A stretch of 64,000 bases of DNA from Terriglobia bacterium (GTDB taxonomy: Bacteria > Acidobacteriota > Polarisedimenticolia > Polarisedimenticolales > JAIQFR01), in contig JAIQFR010000003.1 in assembly GCA_020073205.1 (NCBI GenBank), positions 43,951 through 107,950 on the forward strand, given 5' to 3'. Below the pieces are notes generated by a model, which was not told the origin of the DNA, ran no database searches, and saw only the letters and a list, made by a program, of their open reading frames with translations. Below, piece by piece: positions 57,301 through 64,000 of this stretch (position 1 is its first letter; each line of letters begins with the position of its first letter). The position numbers were made by a program, and so were the translations under genes.

Positions 57301-58980
57301 GGCTTGCAGTCCGAGGTCACGCTGCCGGATGCGACGGCGACCGACGTCTGTCAGCCGAGCGGCCTGGTCATCACCAACTCGTACACGCCCAACGGCGCGA
57401 GCGCCTCGGGCTCCTACCCGGTCGGCACCACGGTCGTGACCTTCACGGCGATGGATGCGGCGGGGAACCAGAGCAGCTGCCAGACCAGCGTCACCGTGGC
57501 GGATACGACCCCGCCGGTGATCAACTGCCCGCAGTCGGTCACGGTCGAGTGCCAGGGCGGCTTGCAGTCCGAGGTCACGCTGCCGGATGCGACGGCGACC
57601 GACGTCTGCCAGCCGAGCGGCCTCGTGATCACCAACAGCTACACGCCCAACGGCGCGAACGCCTCGGGCTCCTACCCCGTCGGGCCCACCGTGGTGACCT
57701 TCACCGCGACGGACGCCGCTGGGAACCACGCCAGCTGCCAGACCACCGTCACGGTGCAAGACACGACCCCGCCGGTGATCACCTGCCCGCAGTCGGTCAC
57801 GGTCGAGTGCCAGGGCGGCTTGCAGTCCGTAGTCACGCTGCCGAACGCGACGGCGACCGACGTCTGCCAGCCGAGCGGCCTGGTCATCACCAACGGCTAC
57901 ACGCCCAACGGCGCGAACGCCTCGGGCTCCTACCCGGTCGGCACCACCCTGGTGACCTTCACGGCGACGGACACCGCTGGGAACCACGCCAGCTGCCAGA
58001 CCAGCGTCACCGTGGTGGATACGACACCTCCTGTGATCACCTGCCCGGCCCCGATCACGATCGAGTGCCAGGGTAACTTCCAGTCGATCGTCTCCGTGCC
58101 CCCGGCGACGGCGATCGACGTCTGCCAGCCCAGCGGCCTCGTGTTCGCCAACACCTACACGGCCAACGGCGCGGACGCCTCGGGCTCCTATCCCATCGGC
58201 ACCACCACCGTGGGCTTCACGGTGACGGACGCCGCCGGGAACCACGCGAGCTGCCAGACCACGATCACGGTCCGGGACACGCTCCCGCCGGTCATCACCG
58301 CGGTGTCGAGCCCGAGCGTGCTCTGGCCGCCGAACCACCAGATGGTGACCGTCGGCAACACGGTGATCGCCACGGACATCTGCGATCCGCACCCGGTGAT
58401 CATCCTGACGGCCGCGACCTCGAACGAGCCCGATGACGCCAACGGCAACGGGGACGGCCACACCACCAACGACATCCAGGGTGTCTCCCTCGGCACCCCG
58501 GACTACTCCATCGACCTCCGCTCCGAGCGCGACGGCAACGGCGCGGGGCGCATTTACACCTTGACCTATCTGGCGACCGATGCCTTCGGGCACAGCACCA
58601 GCACGTCCACGGCGGTCTCGGTCCCGCACGACATGAGGGACAGCGCGCCTGAGCCGCTGAGCCTCGTGCTCGTGGGCAAGACCAACACCACGGTGATGTG
58701 GGGCCCGGTCGTGGGCGCCCAGAGCTACGACGTGGTCCGGGGCGACCTGGCGAACCTGACGGTGATGGGTTCGAACATCGACCTCGGCCAGGTGACCTGC
58801 ATCGAGCACGCCACCACGAGCACGTCCACGATCGGGTACGAGGACAACGCGATTCCGGCGCCCGGGCACGTGTTCTTCTATGCCGTGCAGTACTTCGACG
58901 GCACCCGGAACGTCTCCTACGGCACGGAATCGGCCGGCAAGGCCCGCGTGATCGGCGCTGGCCACGGAGACTGCCAGTAG
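51391..58980 (+). CDS. Giant exported subtilisin-like (S8) protease with HYR repeats
   Basis: 2529 aa from ATG 51391, preferred over ATG 51385 because the GGAGGGGGG site is better spaced and the paralogue aligns there. The signal peptide ends near PVARAQQ, followed by SGITDGEGNP and a long propeptide. The S8 catalytic residues are Asp341 (MMDTGLN), His390 (GGHGTW) and Ser613 (GGTSFAAP), all present. Two Ig-like repeats (VFMDKSSYSCND, VALDRSDYNCGD), the shared KWHSFYHASE/FAYGHEHADVFFF module, CARDB-like and MAM-like domains (FHWCAACGNGGGGYGAW), five HYR domains, an Ig-like domain with VLWPPNHQ and EPDDANG, and a fibronectin-like module ending GDCQ follow. It resembles the 23721 protease over the N-terminal two thirds but has HYR repeats instead of cysteine-rich arrays. 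Confidence 0.94.
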   Translation: MTKMLKTAGVACFIACLVAALCVTVPVARAQQKSPGVSGITDGEGNPVNPDAWVTGHKTVGSTQFVQRGQAWWPYQTPPPPFTQVGRSAENMTADEIDVNGVATLDIKNLAAAMQLIPSDLVLAPGSQLEQDAGYYLLKIDGFVRKQPQVDALEAAGASLGEYININTYIARIPSSAMEAVKALPFVTFVGDYHPAFKINPRIGLEEIPTEVVYDPDTGAVLPWLFEVTLHQGANLQEVMDALGVLGIFPAPEDVAVSGDMATVFFYSAPEVVPDVSKIPGVKWIAEKTYPRLLASATNPAAMPMLLQNNGVYTTSGATGWKLWNAGIDGSATGQIVTMMDTGLNTNMEHFSQNAASAGTVGASHRKVVGYDNYGGDVCVNAYTSTDGGHGTWTSQHAVGSISNMSGTLDTTHVPNVNYDDGVARGGKVYFQDIGTAAGTLSTPANLGASVTAAIGKGSYVQNYSWGTSSPTYDTQTSSLDTAMFANPGFVVTISAGNSGVGGRGTIGSPSTSKNAITVGGADAARPDYLFEDCGWDGTAACSAANDNGSSRGPVTTSLRVKPDIITYMWSSSASTTGGEVEAGDRPHAMCQTDATKTVYWDYTNNSGSGGTSFAAPEVAGLALLVRDYFQQGFYPFGVANPGAAFAPAGSLVKAMILASGENMTTTATPTSSIAVQQRYSNDVGFGRANLPSVMHIGSGAPFLFVKSDDALGDGATKSFSLNINSNAIPLRVLMVYYDAAGNTIQKDADLRVTIGSSVYWGNNFSSGWSTTATVVRDHTNPTEGVFLDAAHGLPASGTVQVDVIGYNDPGGMNYSLVVAGDVVSAAVTQVFMDKSSYSCNDTIALTVNDSAATSPVSVTLVSKDSGGGTIDTRIVSLPGAGGVFHGTIATGTGILVSNGGSLVATYDAVTPATASVACAVALDRSDYNCGDTIHVTVNDGAASSPIAVTLVSKDSGGGTVDTQTVSCTGSGGVFTGTIHTGSGIAVVDGGSLVASYGVFTPATSAVICQLAVADGGFMIKGGCDNAAAGTSDFSGPLFNGGSNEFYTKYMDAGEYSSYTAEFVNNTGRALTDVDVALSFSGAGAAHMTVLNPTVHVGSIAIGGTAGAVFQLYTDPTTPGLTSVNLNFAITAPGDGYPAATLMTQVQLLQTNDVVARLTHCSTFDTSPLTAGTWYESVVTGATTNPWRWIGSAASPSTVGSENRTDGICSSSAANKGMMVGNSATTTGNNFNNNADSFLLTNFQPSLRGNGPSGQPYHYAWKWHSFYHASEAFTNTSGVWGAFYNDQWNSATNPTADDANNNFPIVVCCYYHTILDYVGVWNWETANTGVPDNPSLGPTSGGAPNQLIITFNNVNGFATSGSYFAYGHEHADVFFFGVGTHGTHRDSAIDNDNLVYDEYYAAAQVGNSCGAGGQAGQVAFDRLNYNDCPSSTAVLSVVDADAVGPLQVTVTSPGTGDSEVVTLTGSAPYFSGNLTLSTTSGLGSNNGVLFVLPVETISASYTDASPAGTTSATANIGCASGDVIFQSNTQVSDNGDNDGIADNNETVVMDITIKNNMATPLTNAKVTIFNNSPNVVDCISDNQALYGTVANGATATNPSSDRFTFHVSPSVICSDWQNPPVAKFTVVITGDGFYGSSSLQTFTLSVNLDPTSTGGSYSVTQNFNTDPGWTTGSLPDDDGVCTTPYINEFHWCAACGNGGGGYGAWVGNSPFGTAGQTYSLADSSALYSPVFIANGNVTLQFSVAYRTELTYDGALVQRKVGTGAWTNVPFTTPAQAALTTSTNFCGPLASGVSAWTGTSLVSPYWTTTNAASVTATSGQTIQFRWRLGADTSVLPSGFGGFGVDNVVLNNLKQTLICEPTLNSCLPDCTGGVITCPAAIVSECQANLASDITVPPATAIDSCQAVGTFTNSYNAGGANASGSYPVGVTDVSFTVADAAGHQASCDTAITVRDTTPPAITCPQSVTVECQGGLQSEVTLPDATATDVCQPSGLVITNSYTPNGASASGSYPVGTTVVTFTAMDAAGNQSSCQTSVTVADTTPPVINCPQSVTVECQGGLQSEVTLPDATATDVCQPSGLVITNSYTPNGANASGSYPVGPTVVTFTATDAAGNHASCQTTVTVQDTTPPVITCPQSVTVECQGGLQSVVTLPNATATDVCQPSGLVITNGYTPNGANASGSYPVGTTLVTFTATDTAGNHASCQTSVTVVDTTPPVITCPAPITIECQGNFQSIVSVPPATAIDVCQPSGLVFANTYTANGADASGSYPIGTTTVGFTVTDAAGNHASCQTTITVRDTLPPVITAVSSPSVLWPPNHQMVTVGNTVIATDICDPHPVIILTAATSNEPDDANGNGDGHTTNDIQGVSLGTPDYSIDLRSERDGNGAGRIYTLTYLATDAFGHSTSTSTAVSVPHDMRDSAPEPLSLVLVGKTNTTVMWGPVVGAQSYDVVRGDLANLTVMGSNIDLGQVTCIEHATTSTSTIGYEDNAIPAPGHVFFYAVQYFDGTRNVSYGTESAGKARVIGAGHGDCQ
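57007..58293 (+). repeat. Five tandem HYR-domain repeats (258-bp period)
   Basis: Units start at 57007, 57262, 57520, 57778 and 58036, each beginning ITCP or INCP and containing a VECQG-type cysteine and TPPVITCP junctions. The central three are almost identical in DNA, which shows recent tandem duplication. The paralogue at 36397 has only one HYR unit. Confidence 0.93.
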
Positions 58981-58988
58981 CCAATTCG

Positions 58989-59009
58989 AAGGGAGGGCAG
59001 GCCCTCCTT
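58989..59009 (+). other. Hairpin preceding the terminator
   Basis: GGAGGGC and GCCCTCC pair just after the stop. A comparable hairpin lies in the same position after the 40641 stop, so it belongs to the shared 3' flank. Confidence 0.6.
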
Positions 59010-59030
59010 TCGTGCACGGCCCCCTGGTTC

Positions 59031-59068
59031 GGCCCGCTCGGCCTCACGGCCGGGCGGGCCGTTTTTTT
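59031..59068 (+). terminator. Strong intrinsic terminator, duplicate of the one at 40692
   Basis: GGCCCGCTCGGCC and GGCCGGGCGGGCC with TCAC loop, followed by GTTTTTTT. The flank CCCTGGTTCGGCCCGC is shared with the 40692 copy. Confidence 0.93.
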
Positions 59069-59144
59069 GTTCCCCGGGAAGGCTGCGCGCTCGTGTGGCC
59101 CCAGGGTCGCCGCCTCCCGCCGTCGATTGCGCTATCCTGATGCG

Positions 59145-60995
59145 ATGAACCGTCCGACGATCGCTGAGACCCTGCGTGCGGCGCCGGTTGCCCGGGCGCT
59201 GGTGCTTCTCGGACTCCTCGCGATCGGGAGCGCCGGGTGCAGCCGGGAATCGGCGACGTCTCCGGCTCCGGTGTCCGCCGCTTCGGCCGATCGCAGGCCG
59301 TCGATCCTCCTCGTGACGATCGACACCTGGCGCTCCGATGCGCTGGGACTCTCGGGATCCGGTCGGGTCGCGACTCCGCGCCTGGACGCCTTGGCCCAGG
59401 GAGGCGTGTACGTTCGGAAGGTCCAGACCGCCTGCCCCCTCACGACCCCCGCGCACACGACGATCCTCACCGGTCTCGTACCCCACCGTCACGGGGTGCG
59501 GGACAACCTCCACTACCGGCTGAAGCCCGGCGTCCCGACCCTGGCGACGATCCTGTCCGGCGCGGGGTATCACACGGCCGCGGTCGTCGCCGGGGCGCCG
59601 CTTCGCAAGGTCTACGGCCTGGACCGGGGATTCGCGACCTACGACGATTCCGGACTGCAGGCGGAGGGCGATGAGGCATTCGTCCCCTCCCAGCACCCGG
59701 CGGACGTGTCCACCGACCGCGCGCTGTCGGTCCTCGCGAGTCTGCCCGCCGCGCCGGCATTCCTCTGGGTCCACTACTACGACCCTCACGTTCCCTACGC
59801 GCCCCCGGAGCCGTACCGCTCGCGCTACGCGTCGAGCCCCTACGCGGGAGAGGTGGCCTTCGTCGACGAGCAGGTGGGCCGCCTCCTGGACGGCCTTCCT
59901 CGGGGGGGCGGGCGCGTCTGGACGGTGCTCGTGACCGGGGACCACGGCGAGGGTCTCGGAGAGCACGGCGAGGAGACGCACGGCGTGGCGCTCTACGAGC
60001 CGACGCTCGAGGTCCCGCTCCTGCTCCACCCGAGGCCCGCCGGCTTTCGCGACCCCTCGGGCCACGTGGGACTCGTCGACGTGCTCCCCACGCTCTGCCA
60101 CGTGGCCGGCGTGTCCGCGCCGACCACCGACGGCGTGGACCTGGCCGCCGGGGACGTGCCGAGACTCCGGATCCTGGCGTCGGAGGCTGCCTACGCGGCG
60201 ACCTCCTTCCGGTTGAATCCGGTGCTGTCCCTCAGGCGAGGGGATCTCATCTGGTTCCACCACGGGGTGGACGAGGTGTACGACGTCGCGGCGGATCCCG
60301 ACGAGCGGTCGGACCTCTCCGCCACGGCGCGTGGCACGACCTTCTTGAAGGAGCTGTCCCCGGTTTTGGCCAAGTACTTCGGCGAGGATCCCGCCGCGGA
60401 CATCGCCGGCCGCACGCTGGAGGTGGCGCCCGAGCAGCTTCAGGCGCTGAGGAGCCTGGGTTACGTCGGCGGCGGCGGCGGCACGGGTCCGCTGCGCACG
60501 ATGGACATCCGGCGGTTCCTTCCCGACCTGAACGCGTTCAACGACGCCAGGGACCGAATCGTCCGCAAGGACGGCGCGGGCGCGCGAGGCGCGCTCCGGG
60601 AGCTCCTCGGACGCTACCCCGACTCGAACCTGGTCTGGCGCGAGCTGGGCTCGGCGTGCCTCCTGCTCTCCGACCGCCCCGGCGCCGAGGAGGCCTTCGG
60701 CAAGGCTCTATCCCTCGAGCCGGCGGACGCCGTCTCCGCGCTGAACCTGGGGAACCTGCGCGCGATGGCGGGGGACAATTCGGGGGCCGAGCGACTCTAC
60801 CTGCGCTCGCTCGCCGCCGAGGAACAGCAGGCCGAGGCGCATCTCAATCTCGGATTGCTCTACGCCCGGGTCCTGAACCGCCCGGCCGATGCGATTCCGC
60901 ACCTCGGACGCTTTCTCGAGCTGACCCCGAGCGACCGTGAGGCGCCGGCGGTCCGTGCGCTCCTGGCGCGGCTGACTACGGCCGCCCCCCGATAG
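59145..60995 (+). CDS. Sulfatase/alkaline-phosphatase-superfamily lipoprotein with TPR tail
   Basis: 616 aa from ATG 59145. No ribosome site is seen, and a TATCCT lies 7 bases upstream, so translation may be leaderless. A lipobox LLAIGSAGC places lipidation at Cys32. The catalytic domain (about 50-430) has SILLVTIDTWRSDALG metal ligands, GLVPHRHGVRDNL, VTGDHGEGLGEHGEETHG and HVGLVDVLPTL, all typical of the superfamily. The formylglycine motif CxPxR is missing: the nucleophile region reads TACPLTTPAHTTILTG, so Thr may act as in phosphodiesterases. Residues about 480-616 are TPR-like. It may act on sulfated or phosphorylated external substrates. Its 3' end overlaps the convergent gene by 20 bp. 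Confidence 0.88.
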   Translation: MNRPTIAETLRAAPVARALVLLGLLAIGSAGCSRESATSPAPVSAASADRRPSILLVTIDTWRSDALGLSGSGRVATPRLDALAQGGVYVRKVQTACPLTTPAHTTILTGLVPHRHGVRDNLHYRLKPGVPTLATILSGAGYHTAAVVAGAPLRKVYGLDRGFATYDDSGLQAEGDEAFVPSQHPADVSTDRALSVLASLPAAPAFLWVHYYDPHVPYAPPEPYRSRYASSPYAGEVAFVDEQVGRLLDGLPRGGGRVWTVLVTGDHGEGLGEHGEETHGVALYEPTLEVPLLLHPRPAGFRDPSGHVGLVDVLPTLCHVAGVSAPTTDGVDLAAGDVPRLRILASEAAYAATSFRLNPVLSLRRGDLIWFHHGVDEVYDVAADPDERSDLSATARGTTFLKELSPVLAKYFGEDPAADIAGRTLEVAPEQLQALRSLGYVGGGGGTGPLRTMDIRRFLPDLNAFNDARDRIVRKDGAGARGALRELLGRYPDSNLVWRELGSACLLLSDRPGAEEAFGKALSLEPADAVSALNLGNLRAMAGDNSGAERLYLRSLAAEEQQAEAHLNLGLLYARVLNRPADAIPHLGRFLELTPSDREAPAVRALLARLTTAAPR

Positions 60996-62940
60996 CGCCC
61001 TCCGCCCTGAGGATGTTGGCGCCGGCCTCGGCGAAATCCGGCTTGATCGCGAGCGCCCGCCGGAAGTGCTCGATCGCCTCCGGGTACCGTCCCTCACGGG
61101 CCAGCGCGATCCCCAGGTTGTTGTGGGCCTCCGCGAGATCGGCGCGGATCGCGAGGGCCTGCCGGAAGCGATCGGCCGCCTCCGGCCAGCGGTTCATCCT
61201 CGTCAGGGCCAGGCCCGCGCCGTTCGAGGCCTCGGCGTAGTCCGGCTCGAGGACGAGCGCCCGATCGAATTGCTCGATCGCCTGGGGGAACCGGCCCGCC
61301 CCGAGCAGCGCGTTGCCCATGTTGAAGCGAAATCCCGCCGACCCCGGGCGCAGGCGCAGCGCCCGGTCGAGCTGCTCGACGGCCTCGGCCGTCCGGCCCT
61401 GTCGGGCGAGAGCGGTGCCCAGGTCGTTGTAGGCCTCCGCGAACTCCGGGTAGAGACGCAGCGCTTCGTGGTAGTGCTCGATGGCCTCGGCGATCCGGCC
61501 CTTTCGAACCAGGGCGAGGCCGAGGTCATTGTGGGCCTCGGCGAATCCCGGCCAGATGCGCAGGGCTTCGGAGTAGTGGGCGATCGCCTCGTCCGTCCTG
61601 CCGCGGTCGAACACGGCGACGCCGAGGTTGGTCTCCGCCAGCCAGTTGTCCGAGGTCACCGCCAGCGCGTGGTCGAAGAGCGCGACGTCGTCCGTCCAAC
61701 GCCCGACCTGGACCCGGGTCACGATCGAGAGCGCGAGCAGGGCCGCGGCGGAAGCGGCGGCGACCGCAGTCCGGGCCCAGCGCGCGCTCGCTCCCAGCTC
61801 GGTCAGCGCCCAGGCGATCGCGACGAAGATCCCGATCAGCGGCACGTACGTGTACCGGTCCGCCATCGCCTGCGCGCCGACCTGGACGAAGCCGACCACG
61901 GGCACCAGAGCGCCCAGGTACCAGAGCCAGCCGAACGCGACGTAGGGCGCCTTCTTCGCGAGACGCAGCGACAGCCAGGTGAAGGCGGCGAGCAGGACGA
62001 TCGACCCCGAGAGCGGCCACGGGGTCAGGCCGCCGTGGGGATGCGGGTAGAAGACCGCGAGCGAGGCCGGCCAGAAGGTCTTCCCGAGGTACGACACGTA
62101 CGAAAGCGCCGCGTTCGCGAGACGCTCGCCGAAGGTGAAGTCCTGAAGGGTCTCGACGGATCCGCCGCTCCGCTGCGCGGCGAAGGTCACGACGCACGAG
62201 GCCGCCGCCATCGCGAGGAGGGGAGCCTTCTCGACCAGGAGCCGCGACAGCGTCTCCTTGGATTCCCGGAGCGGGAGCGCCAGTCGGCGGAGCGGCCAGA
62301 AATCGAGGAGCAGGAGCAGGAACGGGAGCGTCACCAGCATCGGCTTCGCCATCAGCGAGAGCGCGTAGAGCGCCACCACGAGGGCGTAGCGGAGGGCGGT
62401 CCTCGACCCGAGGTAGCCGACCCAGGCCAGGAGCGCGAGGAGCCCGAAGAGCGTGCTGAGCACGTCCTTCCTCTCCGCGATCCAGGCGACCGACTCGACG
62501 TGCAGGGGGTGGACCGCGAAGAGGCAGGCGACGAAGGCGCACCGCCAGAGGGACCCGGTCAAGCGGACGAGCAGGAGGAAGAGCAGGAGCGCGTTTGCGG
62601 CGTGGAGGAGCAGGCTCACCAGGTGATGCCGGCCCGCGTCGAGGCCGAAGAGCTGGACGTCGAGCATGTGGGAGAGCCAGGTGAGCGGGTGCCAGTTGGA
62701 GCACTCGGTGGCGGTGAAGGCCCAGGCGATCGAGTCCGCGGTGAGCCCCTTCTGAACCTGCGCGTTCGCGGTGACGTAGCGGTCGTCGTCGTAGTTGACG
62801 AACCCGTTTCCGAGCACGCCCCGGTACGCGAGGAGCGTGAGAAGGACGATCACGGCGCCGATCGCGACGAGATGGGCCGGACGCGGTCTGGGAGTGGTCG
62901 CCGATCGACGTGCAGGCGAGGAAGGGCGGGTGTCGGCCAT
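60976..62940 (-). CDS. TMTC-like membrane protein with C-terminal TPRs, copy A
   Basis: 654 aa from ATG 62940; the ribosome site is weak. About ten membrane helices fill residues 25-410. The TMTC-type signatures are NYDDDRYVTANAQVQKGLT, WHPLTWLSHMLD, HHLVSLLLHAANALLLFL and FAVHPLHVESVAWIAERKDV, which together form the conserved DD and ERKD motifs of this GT-C fold family. Residues about 435-654 are six TPRs (AIEHYHEALRLYPEFAEAY and similar). Eukaryotic TMTC proteins are O-mannosyltransferases; the bacterial substrate is unknown. It is 18 bp downstream of a second copy on the same strand. Confidence 0.88.
   Translation of the reverse strand: MADTRPSSPARRSATTPRPRPAHLVAIGAVIVLLTLLAYRGVLGNGFVNYDDDRYVTANAQVQKGLTADSIAWAFTATECSNWHPLTWLSHMLDVQLFGLDAGRHHLVSLLLHAANALLLFLLLVRLTGSLWRCAFVACLFAVHPLHVESVAWIAERKDVLSTLFGLLALLAWVGYLGSRTALRYALVVALYALSLMAKPMLVTLPFLLLLLDFWPLRRLALPLRESKETLSRLLVEKAPLLAMAAASCVVTFAAQRSGGSVETLQDFTFGERLANAALSYVSYLGKTFWPASLAVFYPHPHGGLTPWPLSGSIVLLAAFTWLSLRLAKKAPYVAFGWLWYLGALVPVVGFVQVGAQAMADRYTYVPLIGIFVAIAWALTELGASARWARTAVAAASAAALLALSIVTRVQVGRWTDDVALFDHALAVTSDNWLAETNLGVAVFDRGRTDEAIAHYSEALRIWPGFAEAHNDLGLALVRKGRIAEAIEHYHEALRLYPEFAEAYNDLGTALARQGRTAEAVEQLDRALRLRPGSAGFRFNMGNALLGAGRFPQAIEQFDRALVLEPDYAEASNGAGLALTRMNRWPEAADRFRQALAIRADLAEAHNNLGIALAREGRYPEAIEHFRRALAIKPDFAEAGANILRAEGAIGGRP
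61963..62119 (-). repeat. 157-bp segment identical to 63844-64000
   Basis: By direct reading every base from 61963 to 62119 matches 63844 to 64000 (which is the window edge, so the match may be longer). It covers the last membrane helices of the TMTC-like proteins. Flanking sequences diverge, which suggests gene conversion. Confidence 0.85.
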
Positions 62941-62958
62941 GTCGTGCTCGGCGCGGTC

Positions 62959-64000
62959 CTACCGGGGCGGCCTCAGAGCCTCCTCGGCCCGCTGTAGATT
63001 GGCGCGAGCGTCGCCGAGATCCGGCTTGATCCGCAGCGCCTCCCGGAATTGACCCAGAGCCTCGGGAACGCGGTTCGAACGAGCCAACGCGACCCCCAGG
63101 TTGTTGTGGGCCTCGGCGAACCCGGGACGGATCCTGAGCGCCCGTTGATAGCTCTCGATCGCTTCGGGAAGGCGGTCGCTTCTCGCCAGCGCCAGGCCGA
63201 GACCGTTCAAAGCCTCGACGCGATCCGGCTTCAGGCGCAGCGCCCGCTCGTAGTGCTCGATGGCTTCCGCGTAGCGCCCCGTCCTCGCCAGGGCGTCGCC
63301 CATCTCGTCGTGGGCCTCGGCGTCGTCGGGCCGGAGACGGAGCGACTGGTCGTAGTGCCCGATCGCCTCGTCGATGCGACCCGCCTTGAAGAGCGTCTTG
63401 GCCAGATTGTAGTGCGCCTCCGCGTTCCCGGGGACGATCCGCAAGGAGAACTCGAGATGCTCGATCGCTTCGTCGGCCCGCCCCTCACCGGCCAGGGCGC
63501 CCGCGAGGTTGGCGTGCGCCAGCCAGTTGTCCGAGGTCACGGCCAGAGCGTGCTCGAAGAGCGCGAAGTCGTCGGCCCAGTGCCCGACCTGGACCCGGGT
63601 CACGAGCGAGAGGGCGAGCACCAAGGCGGCGCAGGCGGCGGGAATCGCGTGACGGGCGGAGCGATACCGCTTCGCCGGCTCCGCCACCCCCCAAGCGATC
63701 GCGACGAAGATGCCGATCAGCGGCAGGTACGTGTACCGGTCCGCCATCGCCTGCTGCCCGACCTGGACCAGGCCGATCACCGGAACCAGCGTGCCGAGGT
63801 ACCACAGCCAGCCGAACGCGACGTAGGGCGCCCTCCTCGCGAAACGCAGCGACAGCCAGGTGAAGGCGGCGAGCAGGACGATCGACCCCGAGAGCGGCCA
63901 CGGGGTCAGGCCGCCGTGGGGATGCGGGTAGAAGACCGCGAGCGAGGCCGGCCAGAAGGTCTTCCCGAGGTACGACACGTACGAAAGCGCCGCGTTCGCG
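62959..64000 (-). CDS. TMTC-like membrane protein with C-terminal TPRs, copy B (partial, N-terminus outside window)
   Basis: 347 residues of the C-terminal part are visible. They begin in the last membrane helices (VSYLGKTFWPASLAVFYPHP), continue through VQVGQQAMADRYTYLPLIGI, and end with six TPRs (for example AIEHYERALRLKPDRVEALN). The membrane part matches copy A almost completely, but the TPR region has diverged. The TMTC-type ERKD and DD motifs would be in the unseen N-terminal part. Confidence 0.85.
   Translation of the reverse strand, partial: ANAALSYVSYLGKTFWPASLAVFYPHPHGGLTPWPLSGSIVLLAAFTWLSLRFARRAPYVAFGWLWYLGTLVPVIGLVQVGQQAMADRYTYLPLIGIFVAIAWGVAEPAKRYRSARHAIPAACAALVLALSLVTRVQVGHWADDFALFEHALAVTSDNWLAHANLAGALAGEGRADEAIEHLEFSLRIVPGNAEAHYNLAKTLFKAGRIDEAIGHYDQSLRLRPDDAEAHDEMGDALARTGRYAEAIEHYERALRLKPDRVEALNGLGLALARSDRLPEAIESYQRALRIRPGFAEAHNNLGVALARSNRVPEALGQFREALRIKPDLGDARANLQRAEEALRPPR
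63844..64000 (-). repeat. Second copy of the 157-bp identical segment
   Basis: This matches 61963-62119 and reaches the edge of the window. Confidence 0.85.

Noticed and set aside
51313-58965. A 2550-codon open frame on the minus strand opposite the second S8 protease
   Set aside because: The translation is a low-complexity Arg/Gly/Val/Asp/His sequence without domains. It arises from GC-rich codon use in the real gene on the plus strand, which has catalytic motifs, a signal peptide and a ribosome site.

Overview
The window is GC-rich (about two thirds G+C by eye) chromosomal DNA from a bacterium. It has no rRNA, tRNA, phage, transposon or CRISPR signature that I can see. Very large secreted modular proteins, paired regulators with cysteine-bearing PAS domains, and a GSDH-type propeller, sulfatase-like lipoprotein and TMTC-like TPR membrane proteins together suggest an uncultured Acidobacteriota-type or Myxococcota-type soil or sediment organism. 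The phylum is an inference, because no marker gene is present.

Region 1 (1-8313, copper oxidase locus). Three adjacent minus-strand genes encode exported cupredoxin proteins. The eight histidines of a multicopper-oxidase trinuclear centre are divided between the first two proteins, and only the first keeps a complete type-1 site. They look like a six-domain MnxG/ceruloplasmin-like oxidase split over three polypeptides. Upstream lie a perfect -24/-12 (sigma-54) promoter, a long dyad that could be an enhancer, a small helical protein, and a PAS-PAS-AAA+-Fis sigma-54 activator. A PAS-LuxR regulator is divergent from the activator.

Region 2 (8389-14137). A small exported cysteine-rich protein has its own promoter and converges on a translationally coupled pair: a ClpA/B-type AAA+ protein with an unusual Walker A, and a protein I do not recognise. 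An arsenic operon arsR-acr3-arsM follows with a clear promoter and operator.

Region 3 (14243-22989). Exported proteins: a PQQ-type sugar dehydrogenase propeller, a TPR protein and a 1115-aa trypsin-fold protease with accessory domains. Then comes a NarL-type sensor kinase/response regulator pair with a good sigma-70 promoter.

Region 4 (23721-58980, about 35 kb). Five giant exported proteins on the plus strand: an S8 protease with cysteine-rich repeat arrays (2906 aa), a carboxypeptidase-regulatory-like repeat protein (1150 aa), a paralogue of the proteases with no catalytic domain (1414 aa), a beta-helix/DUF11/disintegrin-like/TSP3 protein (3297 aa), and a second S8 protease with HYR repeats (2529 aa). 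Three of them share a large module I cannot name. Two share conserved 5' leaders and 3' terminators, so the duplication units included regulatory flanks.

Region 5 (59145-64000). A sulfatase-fold TPR lipoprotein converges on two tandem TMTC-like membrane TPR proteins that share at least 157 identical bases. The second is cut by the window edge.
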